Made by a program: the position numbers and the translations under genes. The notes below the pieces were generated by a model that saw only the letters and a program-made list of their open reading frames with translations, did not search any database and was not told the DNA's origin. This document shows, in pieces, positions 18,764-28,354 of a stretch of 64,000 nucleotides of DNA. Source of the DNA: Acipenser ruthenus (taxonomy: Eukaryota > Chordata > Actinopteri > Acipenseriformes > Acipenseridae). Numbering within the stretch: position 1 is the stretch's first letter; every line of letters begins with the position of its first letter. The DNA is taken from contig NC_081198.1 of the NCBI RefSeq assembly GCF_902713425.1, positions 21,931,188 to 21,995,187 on the forward strand, written 5' to 3'.

Positions 18764-19500
18764 CCTTCAGCTGGCTCCTCCGATTGGGGTGGGAGAAGCC
18801 TCTGGACGTCCGGGTTGTCTCTCTCTACGGAAAAGAGACAACGTAAGCAGCAAATCTGGGCAGTTGAAGGAACTATTACTTTAGTCCCTGAGGAGATGGT
18901 CGCCTCGCAAGAGGGACCCCCTCCCCAGGTGAACGGTGTCCTTCCCTGGCGGAGTAGGGGGCGCTGCTTGGCACCGAGACCACGTAGGAAGAATCGTGGC
19001 TGTGACGCCTCCTCGGGGTCCGGGGCCGCCCTCTGCTCCTCCCAGATGGCGCCCTCTGCTGGGCGCCTGCTGCTCTCTCGGTCTGGATCTCGATTACAAT
19101 CAAGGGCTGGGGATGAGGTCGTCTAGGTCATCAAAGGGTCCTCAAAGGTCGTCTGGATGGTAGGTCCTCCTTCTCTCTAACTCCAGGAACGTCTGGAAAA
19201 GCCGGAACCGCCTGAAAAAGAAAAAAACGGGAACCGCCTGAAAAAGAAAAAACTGCTCTCAACAGTCAACAAAATCTTGAAAGACCCTCGGCCTGGATTG
19301 GGCAAGCCAAAACCAGACTGAGCATTAGTCTTCCAAAAAGTTGCCGAGCTGAAGAAAGCCAGTCAAAAATAAAAAAAATTCTGTTCCTCCTCACCCGAAC
19401 AAACCTCTCACAGACCCTCGGAGGGAGCGGGCAATGCCACTACCCTCTAAACCTTAGTCTTAGAAAGATTTATTCGAACTGAAGAGAAGCCAGAGTATAT
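18764..19500 (-). promoter_or_regulatory. D0 5' UTR with two diverged promoter-like repeats
   Basis: 737 bp without a convincing gene. The outermost 230 bp (19267-19492) hold two diverged repeats of about 95 bp; see the D1 entry at 28858-29083. Confidence 0.65.
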
Positions 19501-19797
19501 GGCTGGCTAAGAAGGACCTGGCATAGGGACATGTTCCACCACACTTGTCTGGTTAGCTGCATGCTCCCAGGAAACAAACTGCTGCTGTCTACATCATCAC
19601 CACATGTGAATAAAAGAAAGAAAGACAGCAAGAAAGAAAGAGAGAAAGAAAAAGAAAGAAAGAAAGAGAGAAAGAAAAAAAAAGAAGTAAAACGGCGGGA
19701 AAACTTGCATCAACACTGGCACTCTCCCTCCAGCAGGGGTAGACAAAATGCTCACAGGAGAGATCCAGATCTGACTTTGACCAACGTTAGAGAAAGG
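19501..19797 (-). repeat. Partial U2 spacer after D0
   Basis: Starts within the GGCT region (variant ggacctgg), then the GAAA tract and U2 3' flank. The promoter half of the spacer is missing. Confidence 0.85.
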
Positions 19798-19984
19798 TGT
19801 GCACCGTTCCCGGAGGTACTGCAATACCGGGCCAATGCGTGGAGTGGACGGAGCAAGCCCCTGTTCCATCTCCCGATTCCAAAAATCAATTTAATATATG
19901 GTCCCCTGATAGGGGACGTATCAGATATTAAACTGATAAGAACAGATACTACACTTGATCTTAGCCAAAAGGCCGAGAAGCGAT
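19798..19984 (-). ncRNA. RNU2: U2 snRNA gene, copy 7
   Basis: Full-length with one substitution in the 3' stem-loop region (gccaatgcg for gccgatgcg on the plus strand). Confidence 0.95.
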
Positions 19985-20585
19985 GGCGACTTGGCCCTTG
20001 CCCGGGGCCCCCCAGCCCGGACGGCACAGGGGGATTCAAAGGTGGGTGCAAAATTTCAAGCACAAGCAGACCCCAAAAAAACGGGCTGCTGCTTCCAGAG
20101 GGGAAATGTGCAATTTAAGCAGGAGAAAACAAAACAAAGCAAAAACACACACATAACACCAAAAACAAAACATAAACTGGCGGAGTGCGTCTTACAAATA
20201 GTCATGCCAAGCTGCTATGCTGTGCAAGGTGCCTTGGGTAACTACAACTGTGCCTCGCTGGCTGGCTGGCTTGCTAAGAAGGTCCTGGCATAGGGACATG
20301 TTCCACCACACTTGTCTGGTTAGCTGCATGCTCCCAGGAAAAAACCTGCTGCTGTCTACATCATCACCACATGTGAATAAAAGAAAGAAAGACAGCAAGA
20401 AAGAAAGAGAGAAAGAAAGAGAGAAAGAGAGAAAGAAAGAGAGAAAGAAAGAAAGAGAGAAAGAAAAAAAAGAAGTAAAACGGCGGGAAAACTTGCATCA
20501 ACACTGGCACTCTCCCTCCAGCAGGGGTAGACAAAATGCTCACAGGAGAGATCCAGATCTGACTTTGACCAACGTTAGAGAAAGG
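19985..20585 (-). repeat. U2 spacer
   Basis: Standard spacer; no gene seen. Confidence 0.85.
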
Positions 20586-20772
20586 TGTGCACCGTTCCCG
20601 GAGGTACTGCAATACCGGGCCGATGCGTGGAGTGGACAGAGCAAGCCCCTGTTCCATCTCCCGATTCCAAAAATCAATTTAATATATGGTCCCCTGATAG
20701 GGGACGTATCAGATATTAAACTGATAAGAACAGATACTACACTTGATCTTAGCCAAAAGGCCGAGAAGCGAT
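20586..20772 (-). ncRNA. RNU2: U2 snRNA gene, copy 8
   Basis: Full-length with one change in the 3' half (ggacagagc for ggacggagc, plus strand); the adjacent promoter also has two substitutions. Confidence 0.95.
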
Positions 20773-21367
20773 GGCGAATTGGCCCTTGCCCGCGGCCCCC
20801 CAGCCCGGACGGCACAGGGGGATTCAAAGGTGGGTGCAAAATTCCAAGCACAAGCAGACCCCCAAAAAACGGGCTGCTGCTTCCAGAGGGGAAATGTGCA
20901 ATTTAAGCAGGAGGAAACAAAACAAAGCAAAAACACACACATAACACCAAAAACAAAACATAAACTGGCGGAGTGCGTCTTACAAATAGTCATGCCAAGC
21001 TGCTATGCTGTGCAAGGTGCCTTGGGTAACTACAACTGTGCCTCGCTGGCTGGCTGGCTTGCTAAGAAGGTCCTGGCATAGGGACATGTTCCACCACACT
21101 TGTCTGGTTAGCTGCATGCTCCCAGGAAACAACCTGCTGCTGTCTACATCATCACCTCATGTGAATAAAAGAAAGAAAGACAGCAAGAAAGAAAGAGAGA
21201 AAGAAAGAGAGAAAGAGAGAAAGAAAGAGAGAAAGAGAGAAAGAAAAAAAAAAGAAGTAAAACGGCGGGAAAACTTGCATCAACACTGGCACTCTCCCTC
21301 CAGCAGGGGTAGACAAAATGCTCACAGGAGAGATCCAGATCTGACTTTGACCAACGTTAGAGAAAGG
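20773..21367 (-). repeat. U2 spacer
   Basis: Standard spacer; no gene seen. Confidence 0.85.
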
Positions 21368-21554
21368 TGTGCACCGTTCCCGGAGGTACTGCAATACCGG
21401 GCCGATGCGTGGAGTGGACGGAGCAAGCCCCTGTTCCATCTCCCGATTCCAAAAATCAATTTAATATATGGTCCCCTGATAGGGGACGTATCAGATATTA
21501 AACTGATAAGAACAGATACTACACTTGATCTTAGCCAAAAGGCCGAGAAGCGAT
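21368..21554 (-). ncRNA. RNU2: U2 snRNA gene, copy 9
   Basis: Full-length with all conserved elements. Confidence 0.97.
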
Positions 21555-22134
21555 GGCGACTTGGCCCTTGCCCGGGGCCCCCCAGCCCGGACGGCACAGG
21601 GGGATTCAAAGGTGGGTGCAAAATTCCAAGCACAAGCAGACCCCCAAAAAACGGGCTGCTGCTTCCAGAGGGGAAATGTGCAATTTAAGCAGGAGGAAAC
21701 AAAACAAAGCAAAAACACACACATAACACCAAAAACAAAACATAAACTGGCGGAGTGCGTCTTACAAATATTCATGCCAAGCTGCTATGCTGTGCAAGGT
21801 GCCTTGGGTAACTACAACTGTGCCTCGCTGGCTGGCTGGCTGGCTGGCTAAGAAGGACCTGGCATAGGGACATGTTCCACCACACTTGTCTGGTTAGCTG
21901 CATGCTCCCAGGAAACAAACTGCTGCTGTCTACATCATCACCACATGTGAATAAAAGAAAGAAAGAAAGCAAGAAAGAAAGAGAAAGAAAGAGAGAAAGA
22001 AAGAAAGAGAGAAAAAAAAAGAAGTAAAACGGTGGGAAAACTTGCATCAACACTGGCACTCTCCCTCCAGCAGGGGTAGACAAAATGCTCACAGGAGAGA
22101 TCCAGATCTGACTTTGACCAACGTTAGAGAAAGG
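21555..22134 (-). repeat. U2 spacer with D-flank variant
   Basis: Standard spacer, but with four GGCT steps and the ggctaagaaggacctgg variant (about 21842-21860) otherwise seen next to D 5' ends. Confidence 0.85.
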
Positions 22135-22307
22135 TGTGCACCGTTCCCGGAGGTACTGCAATACCGGGCCGATGCGTGGAGTGGACGGAGCAAGCCCCTG
22201 TTCCATCTCCCGATTCCAAAAATCAATTTAATATATGGTCCCCTGATAGGGGACGTATCAGATATTAAACTGATAAGAACAGATACTACACTTGATCTTA
22301 GCCAAAA
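22135..22307 (-). pseudogene. RNU2: U2 fragment (nt 15-187) at D1 3' end
   Basis: U2 lacks only its first 14 nt, but the D1 3' end replaces them and the promoter is gone, so it is not expected to be expressed as U2. Confidence 0.93.
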
Positions 22308-22959
22308 TACTCTTTTATTGAGATTTTACATTTTTTACATTTACACCCATTCGTTTTTTTCATTCATTTTACATTTCTTTTAAAGATGACATTCATGCAT
22401 ACAGACATACATTTTGTTTTAAAAGCATTTAAAACACATTTAAAAACACCAAGACAATTGTGCTTTGTACATGGTTAAAACAGACACAGATTAAAATCAA
22501 ACATGAAAAAAACCTGTGCTGTTTTAAAAGTGACTGGAAAAAAAGAACCATCTATAAAAAACCAGTGCTTGTGAGGGCCGGGGAGTGCTCTCTAAAAAGG
22601 TTCAAAAGTGAACATAAAACTATATTACTAAAACAGGGACAGGGGAAAAGGGACAGTGTGTGAAACAGTGAGTTAAAATTCTAAAATTTTAAAACACTTA
22701 AAATGTAACTTTTAATAGTTAACATTAAAAATCTTTTAGATACATAAAACAAAACAAAACAAAATCAAATAAAACATTCAAAATAAATCAAATCAAAATC
22801 CATAAAACTGAAACAAAAAGACTACATAAAACCAGGGCACCGTTGAAAAACGGTCATGCCAGCTAAAAAGGGCGGAATGCTGGCATGACAAAATAAATAA
22901 AAGGCTTAGCGGTGCCCCGTAGTCCCGCTCCTAGGAGCTAGCGGTTCCAGTTTTTTCCC
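22308..22959 (-). other. D1 3' UTR
   Basis: No coding potential recognised. A structured block follows the ORF2 stop (22835-22917), then AT-rich sequence with TAAAACA repeats, and AATAAA nine bases before the end. Confidence 0.75.
22835..22917 (-). other. D1 3'-UTR stem-loop block
   Basis: Outer stem GGGCACCG/CGGTGCCC (22835-22842 with 22910-22917) encloses an 11-bp stem GTCATGCCAGC/GCTGGCATGAC (22853-22863 with 22879-22889). It is present in D1-D5. A likely RT recognition structure (inference). Confidence 0.7.
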
Positions 22960-25900
22960 TTATTCCATCTTCACGTCCTGAAGTCCGGCGATCCTCCACT
23001 CCGCGCAGGCCTTGTCCTTCCCGAGGGTCCGGATGTCCAGAATTACAAAGTCCTTGATAAGAGTTTGTGCCCTTCTGGTCGTGGTGATAGTGTCTAGCTC
23101 CTGCTTGTGATAGACACAGACGTTACGGCCTTCCCACAGGATCTGCTTGACAACATTGATGACACGCCAAACGCACTTAGCTGTGCTGGTAGTGATTCCT
23201 CCCGCAGGCCCATAGAGCACAGTCTCAGCGGTCATCTTGGCCGTGTCAGCAAACCTGTTTAGGAAGACAGAGACAGAGAGCCAGACACTGCCAGCCACAT
23301 CACACTCCCAGAAGATATGGGCTGGTGTTTCTCTCTTGTGGCACTTTGCATAGGGGCATGTTTCTACTTGGGCTAGTCCCCTCCTGAACATGAACGCTCG
23401 AGTGGGGAGTGCACTGTGGACGGTGTTCCATGCTATATCCTTCTGGACATTACTGAGGCAGCTGTGAGACACATTCTCCCAGATTTTTTGGCTTTGGGTG
23501 AGGGAGAAAGTAGCTACTTTTTCAATTTCCTGGGAACCGGCAAGATATTTAGTTACAGCCTTGTATTCCCAGGAGGCCAATTTTGCTTTATCTAAGCCCA
23601 ATTTATATATAGTGTCCCTTAAGGTTCTATAATACAATGGGGGGTCCCAGGAGTACGGCACGGTGTTATCAATAGTGCAGAGGCCCAAGGCCCTGAGACA
23701 GGTGGCAAAATAGAAATGATTCATGTAACATACCTTCCTGTCCAGGGCCTGGATGTTCTTGATAGTTTGCGTGAGCCCCTGCACTCGGGTGAGCTGCACA
23801 ACGTCCGGGACCCCCTTACCTCCCTTCTTGTCGGCTTTACTCAGGGTGGCTCGCTTTACCCTCTCCATCTTGCTGCCCCAGATAAAGCGGTGGATAATGC
23901 GGTCCACCACTTTTTTGGTGGTCCTGTCTGGGGGAAAGATTTTTCCTACATAAGAGAGGATGGGGAACAGTATAGACTTGGTTATTAATACTCTACCCGT
24001 CATTGTTAAGGATCTTGTGCTCCATCCGCCAATCTTTTTACGGACCTGGTTAATGGCCGCCGTCCAGCTCTGGGCCCCCGAGCTATTGTTCTCGAAAATG
24101 AGGCCCAGAATCTTGATTTTGTCCTTTTTGACAGGGTACATGTCCGACAGTTCCCTATCTACCTGCCAATTTTTAGACACGTAGACTTCGCTCTTGGACT
24201 TATTAATCACTGCCCCGGTCGCCGTGCAGTACTTCTCAAGGATATTACTTATCCGAGGTACCGACGATGTGTTGGTGCAAATGAGTGACACATCGTCCAT
24301 ATATGCTGTTGTTTTGACCTGGACCCCGTTGGATCCAGGCAGCTGGAAACCAGTTATATTGGTATCCCTACGAATTGCCTGCAGGAGGGGTTCAATGCAC
24401 ACGACATATAGCAGTGGGGATAGTGGGCAACCCTGTCTGACCCCTGACTGGATAGATATTTTACCAGTCAGGTGCCTGTTCACCAAGACTCGGGTACTAA
24501 TGTTTGTATATATGGTTTTAACCCACTCCCTAAGTCCAGGAGCGAATTTCATCTGGTCCATCACTTTGTACATATATTCATGGCTTACCCTATCGAACGC
24601 CTTCTCCTGGTCAAGGTTGAACAGGCAGAGGGGATGGTTCCGTTCTCTAGAATAAGCCAGAATGTCCCTTGTTAACATTAAAATATCCGTGATGGACCTC
24701 CCTGGGACGCCACAAGCCTGGTCGGGGCCAATGACCAAAGGGAGGTGTACTTGTAGCCGGAGCATCAGAGCTTTGGCTAGTATCTTGTAATCCACGCAAA
24801 GGAGGCTGATTGGGCGCCAATTCCGTAGATCTTTAACTTCCCCTTTCTTATGAAGGAGAGTAATTACACTCTCCCGCATAGAAGGGCCCAACCGCTTCTC
24901 CCTGTAGACCGCTCTGTAGACCTCCGCTAAATGGACTTTTAGCATGTCCCAAAAAAGATGGTAATACTCACCCGGGATGCCATCTGGACCTGGCGTCTTA
25001 CCGGTGTTCATGGTCTTAACCGCCTGGGTGAGCTCCTCCAGCGTGAGTTCTGGGTCCTTCTCCTCCTCCTCGTCGTCCCGCACTGAGTCAGGCTCCAACT
25101 GGCTCAGGAACCACTCTATCAGGGTGTCATCTGTAGCTTTGATGTTATATAGGTCCCTATAGAAGTTCTCTACCACTTTTTTCACTCCCTCACTATCCTC
25201 TACTATCCTCCCCCTGCTGTCGAGCATGGAGGACATCAAGTGCCGCTTCTCCCTCGTTTTCTGGAAGAAGAAGCGAGTACACTTTTCGTCTTCCTCCATT
25301 TTTTGCACTTTTGCATTGTGCATGACCTTTCGTTGTTCCTCCCTACAAAGCACTGAAAGATCTAGCTTGGTCTGGGCTATCTCGTCGCTTACAGGGAACC
25401 CCCGAAGCTGAAGCAGGCTCAGATGCTGGAGGGCAGCATTCAGGTGTTTATATTTGGCCCTCCTTTCTTTTGCTTTCCTCTTGCCTGCTGCTATGAAATA
25501 ACCCTTAGTTCTGATTTTGACCATCTCCCACCACTCTATAGGGGAGTTGAATAGGTCACGCAAAGTGGTCCACTCAACAAGCCTGCTCTTATAGGCTGCA
25601 GCTATGGAGGGGTCATCGAGTAAGGAGGTGTTTAATTTCCAAACCCCTGACCCCATCTGGGAGGTCTGAGGGACCTGCAATGTTACCTGCAGGAGCCTAT
25701 GGTCAGAGAAGAAGATGGCCTGGGTGTCTACTGCCGTCTTCGTAAGGGAGCTGGTATGCAGGACGAGATCTATACGGGAGAAGGAGGTCCCAGATGAGCT
25801 CACCCAGGTAAAGGGAGGCACCAGGTCCTTACATGCATCACACAGGGAGAAATCAGATATTACGGAGGACAAAACTCTACTAGAGCGGTCGTTGCGTGGC

Positions 25901-26403
25901 CTGCTCCGGTCTACGTCCCTCAGAGCACAATTGAAGTCACCTGACACGATGACGGGTACGTTCCCCAGCAGGAGTGGACGCAGCTGTGGAAAAAATTGAA
26001 CTCTTTCGTTTTGGTTAGTGGGTGCGTAGACATTGACCAGTCTGAGGGGAGTGTTGTTGTATGTCACATCCACGCTCAGAATTCTACCAGGTTCTACCTC
26101 CCTGCTGCTGCGGGAGGTAATAAATGGGTTTTTAAACAGGATACCTACTCCGTCGGCTCTGGCTATGTTGGAGCCCGACCAGAAGGAGTCCCCCAGGGTC
26201 CAACTCTCCTTCAGGTCCCTATAATCAGGGCTCGACGAAATACCACACTCCTGCAGAAAGATGAGATCTGCTTTCAAGTTAGCTAGATAGTTTAGTACAT
26301 CAAATCTTTTTTGTGTCTCCCTGATGCTCCTGACATTAACAGACACACATATCAGGGCCATCAGGGTAGCTAACAAGAAAAGGAGTCGCTGCGTCCACCC
26401 CAT
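22960..26403 (-). CDS. D1 ORF2: APE endonuclease-reverse transcriptase
   Basis: 1147 residues, open throughout, nicking the target and priming cDNA synthesis. APE domain about 18-240: Asn23, Glu52 (FLQEC), NVYAP at 124-128, GDFNC at 155-159, SRID with Asp212, SDH at 233-235. RT about 455-780: TPGPDGIPG, NWRPISLL, NLDQEKAFDRVSH, SGVRQGCPLSPLL and catalytic YMDD at 701-704. C-terminal knuckle CX4CX7HX4C (CPYAKCHKRETPAHIFWEC). ATG is five nt past the ORF1 stop, suggesting reinitiation. Residues 7-20 are strongly hydrophobic ahead of the endonuclease, which is odd for a nuclear enzyme. Confidence 0.93.
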   Translation of the reverse strand: MGWTQRLLFLLATLMALICVSVNVRSIRETQKRFDVLNYLANLKADLIFLQECGISSSPDYRDLKESWTLGDSFWSGSNIARADGVGILFKNPFITSRSSREVEPGRILSVDVTYNNTPLRLVNVYAPTNQNERVQFFPQLRPLLLGNVPVIVSGDFNCALRDVDRSRPRNDRSSRVLSSVISDFSLCDACKDLVPPFTWVSSSGTSFSRIDLVLHTSSLTKTAVDTQAIFFSDHRLLQVTLQVPQTSQMGSGVWKLNTSLLDDPSIAAAYKSRLVEWTTLRDLFNSPIEWWEMVKIRTKGYFIAAGKRKAKERRAKYKHLNAALQHLSLLQLRGFPVSDEIAQTKLDLSVLCREEQRKVMHNAKVQKMEEDEKCTRFFFQKTREKRHLMSSMLDSRGRIVEDSEGVKKVVENFYRDLYNIKATDDTLIEWFLSQLEPDSVRDDEEEEKDPELTLEELTQAVKTMNTGKTPGPDGIPGEYYHLFWDMLKVHLAEVYRAVYREKRLGPSMRESVITLLHKKGEVKDLRNWRPISLLCVDYKILAKALMLRLQVHLPLVIGPDQACGVPGRSITDILMLTRDILAYSRERNHPLCLFNLDQEKAFDRVSHEYMYKVMDQMKFAPGLREWVKTIYTNISTRVLVNRHLTGKISIQSGVRQGCPLSPLLYVVCIEPLLQAIRRDTNITGFQLPGSNGVQVKTTAYMDDVSLICTNTSSVPRISNILEKYCTATGAVINKSKSEVYVSKNWQVDRELSDMYPVKKDKIKILGLIFENNSSGAQSWTAAINQVRKKIGGWSTRSLTMTGRVLITKSILFPILSYVGKIFPPDRTTKKVVDRIIHRFIWGSKMERVKRATLSKADKKGGKGVPDVVQLTRVQGLTQTIKNIQALDRKVCYMNHFYFATCLRALGLCTIDNTVPYSWDPPLYYRTLRDTIYKLGLDKAKLASWEYKAVTKYLAGSQEIEKVATFSLTQSQKIWENVSHSCLSNVQKDIAWNTVHSALPTRAFMFRRGLAQVETCPYAKCHKRETPAHIFWECDVAGSVWLSVSVFLNRFADTAKMTAETVLYGPAGGITTSTAKCVWRVINVVKQILWEGRNVCVYHKQELDTITTTRRAQTLIKDFVILDIRTLGKDKACAEWRIAGLQDVKME

Positions 26404-26408
26404 AGCGA

Positions 26409-27464
26409 CTATGATTGGGAGGTCGGGACACTCTTCCTACTCTTAGCTCTACGCTTGCTTCGAGGGGGCTTGGGCTTATTTGCAACTCCCATCACCCCTG
26501 AGAAGGTACTCACTGCTGCCTCGTCCAAGAAGGCACCATCTTTATATGCACAGTACGTGGAGTTGTTGGGGCTATTCAACTCCCCACAAGGTAAGTCTGG
26601 TGGAACTTGCTCAGGGCCCCTCGGAACGTGTGGGTCAGCTTTGTCCTGGGGGGGGGTTATGACAGACAGCATTCTTTGGCTGTTACCGTCTGTTGAATTG
26701 GAGCTGTTAGCAGACTTCTGGCTTACCGCGTCCAGGGGTATTCCCATGTCCTCCAGTGCTGTATCTAGGAGGACCTCTAGGGGGCCCCTGGTTTTGCCCA
26801 TACAAGGGAGGGGGTCAAGGATGCTTTGAAGGGAGGCCCTTCGCTTGAAGAGGGTCATTGCTACAGAGGTACTGCTGGTCAGGGAAGGTGTTGACCCCGA
26901 CCTCTCCCTCGGTGCATTAGTGAACACCTCTTCTGCGAGGTGTGCTAGGGTTTGTGCCAACGACTGGGAAGGCTGGCTGGGGATGCCCTGGCTGGCTGCT
27001 ACCTGCCCACTAGGCGGCAGTGTAGCCGTCCCACTCGCCTCCGTCTCTGCCTGCGAGGGCAAGACTGGGGACTTTGTGTGGACATTAGCTGGTTTTGGAT
27101 CTATGGGGGCCACCTGCAACTTGCTGTCTTTGATCTTGATCTTCTTTCTTTTCCCCCCCTCGTCTCTACCCTTTCTTTTCCCCACCCTCTGCTGGTTCTT
27201 CACTCCCTTCCCCTCCTTCTCACTCTCACTTTCACTGTCGCTTTTGCTTTCCTCCCCCACGGACTCAATCCTTATGGCGTCATAACGAGAGCCGAGGGGG
27301 AGTGCTGGCGCTGAGAGGGCCCTACTCAGGGGGGGGCCGCTGCTGGGTCCGGGCTCCCTCCCTGACTCGTGTTCTGCATCAGAGGAGCTACAGGAGGAGC
27401 TAGTGGAGTGGCTGTTGTACTCTCTCTCTGGGCTGGGGGAAGGGGTCCTCGTAAAACGGGACAT
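26409..27464 (-). CDS. D1 ORF1, second frame (C-terminal part)
   Basis: 351 codons, Ser/Pro/acid-rich with basic patches, same as in D0 and D3. It overlaps the first frame by 139 bp. In D2 the two are continuous because a plus-strand G-run has six rather than five G. The stop TAG precedes the ORF2 ATG by five nt. Function of this half is not recognised. Confidence 0.75.
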   Translation of the reverse strand: MSRFTRTPSPSPEREYNSHSTSSSCSSSDAEHESGREPGPSSGPPLSRALSAPALPLGSRYDAIRIESVGEESKSDSESESEKEGKGVKNQQRVGKRKGRDEGGKRKKIKIKDSKLQVAPIDPKPANVHTKSPVLPSQAETEASGTATLPPSGQVAASQGIPSQPSQSLAQTLAHLAEEVFTNAPRERSGSTPSLTSSTSVAMTLFKRRASLQSILDPLPCMGKTRGPLEVLLDTALEDMGIPLDAVSQKSANSSNSTDGNSQRMLSVITPPQDKADPHVPRGPEQVPPDLPCGELNSPNNSTYCAYKDGAFLDEAAVSTFSGVMGVANKPKPPRSKRRAKSRKSVPTSQS

Positions 27465-28354
27465 GTCTCGGGGGCGGGGGGGTGAGGGGGTGCTGGTGAT
27501 GATGGTGGTGCTGGAGTCTGGGTCTTGGATACTGTTGGTGGTGATGTGGACTGATCTTTGTTACTTGCTCCCTCTTCCTGCTCAGGCCTAGGCTTGTTCA
27601 TGTTTGCCTTGCTGGCTCTGGCCATGTTGGCATAGGAAGAGGGGCAGTCCTTAAACAGGTGCCCCTTATTTCCACACAAATTGCACTGCCTCTCTTCTCT
27701 GCAGTGGCTGGTCTCGTGGGGGGCGCCGCAGTTCCTGCACTTGACTACAGTACACGCGGCCGTCAGGTGTCCTAATTCCCCACATTTCCTGCAGAGTTTT
27801 GGCATCCCATTATAGAATACCAGCCCTCTGTTGGGCCCTAACACTATGGAGTTTGGAATGTGGCGGACGCCTCCAATGCCCGATGGATCAACATTAAGGC
27901 GTACCAGCCACTTTCTGGCTCCTGTCCAAACCCCATCTTCATCTGTAATTTTCCTCCCTTCTGATGACACCCTCCCATAGCGGTTAAGCCATGTTGTAAT
28001 ATCATAGTCGCTAACAGCCTCATTGAAAAATTGGACAGTAACAACTTTCATTTCTCTGTCTGTCAGTGCATCCACACAAAATTCTTTGTATGGAGCGAGA
28101 TATTTATTCTCCCCCCAAAAGGACCACATTTCTTGTAACTTTTGGGGGTTCCTAAAACTGACCTCAAACACTTCCTTAAGCCCTGGCAATTTCACCAAAC
28201 AATTCAAGTCAGAAGGGGAAAAACCCATACCCCTCTGAAGAATGGTCCGGCTGAACTCCAGTCTCGTCAGTCCTGGTTCCGTTTCATCTTGCTTGTTTCT
28301 TGTGAAGCGCACCGCATTGTGCCTCCTGGTTTCCTGGGTTGGCCGGAACGCCAT
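27326..28354 (-). CDS. D1 ORF1, first frame (zinc-knuckle part)
   Basis: 342 codons with the ORF1 core and three knuckles (188-201, 206-218 variant, 224-237), predicted to bind element RNA. Start chosen as the first ATG of the conserved block (MAFRPTQETRR). Confidence 0.83.
   Translation of the reverse strand: MAFRPTQETRRHNAVRFTRNKQDETEPGLTRLEFSRTILQRGMGFSPSDLNCLVKLPGLKEVFEVSFRNPQKLQEMWSFWGENKYLAPYKEFCVDALTDREMKVVTVQFFNEAVSDYDITTWLNRYGRVSSEGRKITDEDGVWTGARKWLVRLNVDPSGIGGVRHIPNSIVLGPNRGLVFYNGMPKLCRKCGELGHLTAACTVVKCRNCGAPHETSHCREERQCNLCGNKGHLFKDCPSSYANMARASKANMNKPRPEQEEGASNKDQSTSPPTVSKTQTPAPPSSPAPPHPPAPETCPVLRGPLPPAQRESTTATPLAPPVAPLMQNTSQGGSPDPAAAPP

Larger units (their letters stand above)
15366..19500 (-). 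mobile_element. Element D0: 3'-truncated D-family LINE
   Basis: It has the full D 5' end, joined to spacer ggctggctaagaagg at 19501, the 5' UTR, both ORF1 frames and the first 480 or so codons of ORF2. It stops at the LTR element. The rest of ORF2 and the 3' UTR are not found on the other side of the LTR element, so a deletion or exchange followed the LTR insertion. It groups with D1 and D3 by shared ORF2 residues (KYKHLNAALQHL). Confidence 0.9.

Noticed and set aside
16864-19163. Plus-strand frames of 100-190 codons opposite D ORF1 and 5' UTR
   Set aside because: Shadows of a GC-rich coding strand, copied unchanged in every D element; no independent start context or family.
20217-20906. Long plus-strand frames across U2 units with Lys/Glu-rich repeats (also 48789-49604 and similar)
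   Set aside because: They read antisense U2 and the GAAA microsatellite, recur with the unit period, and match no protein type.
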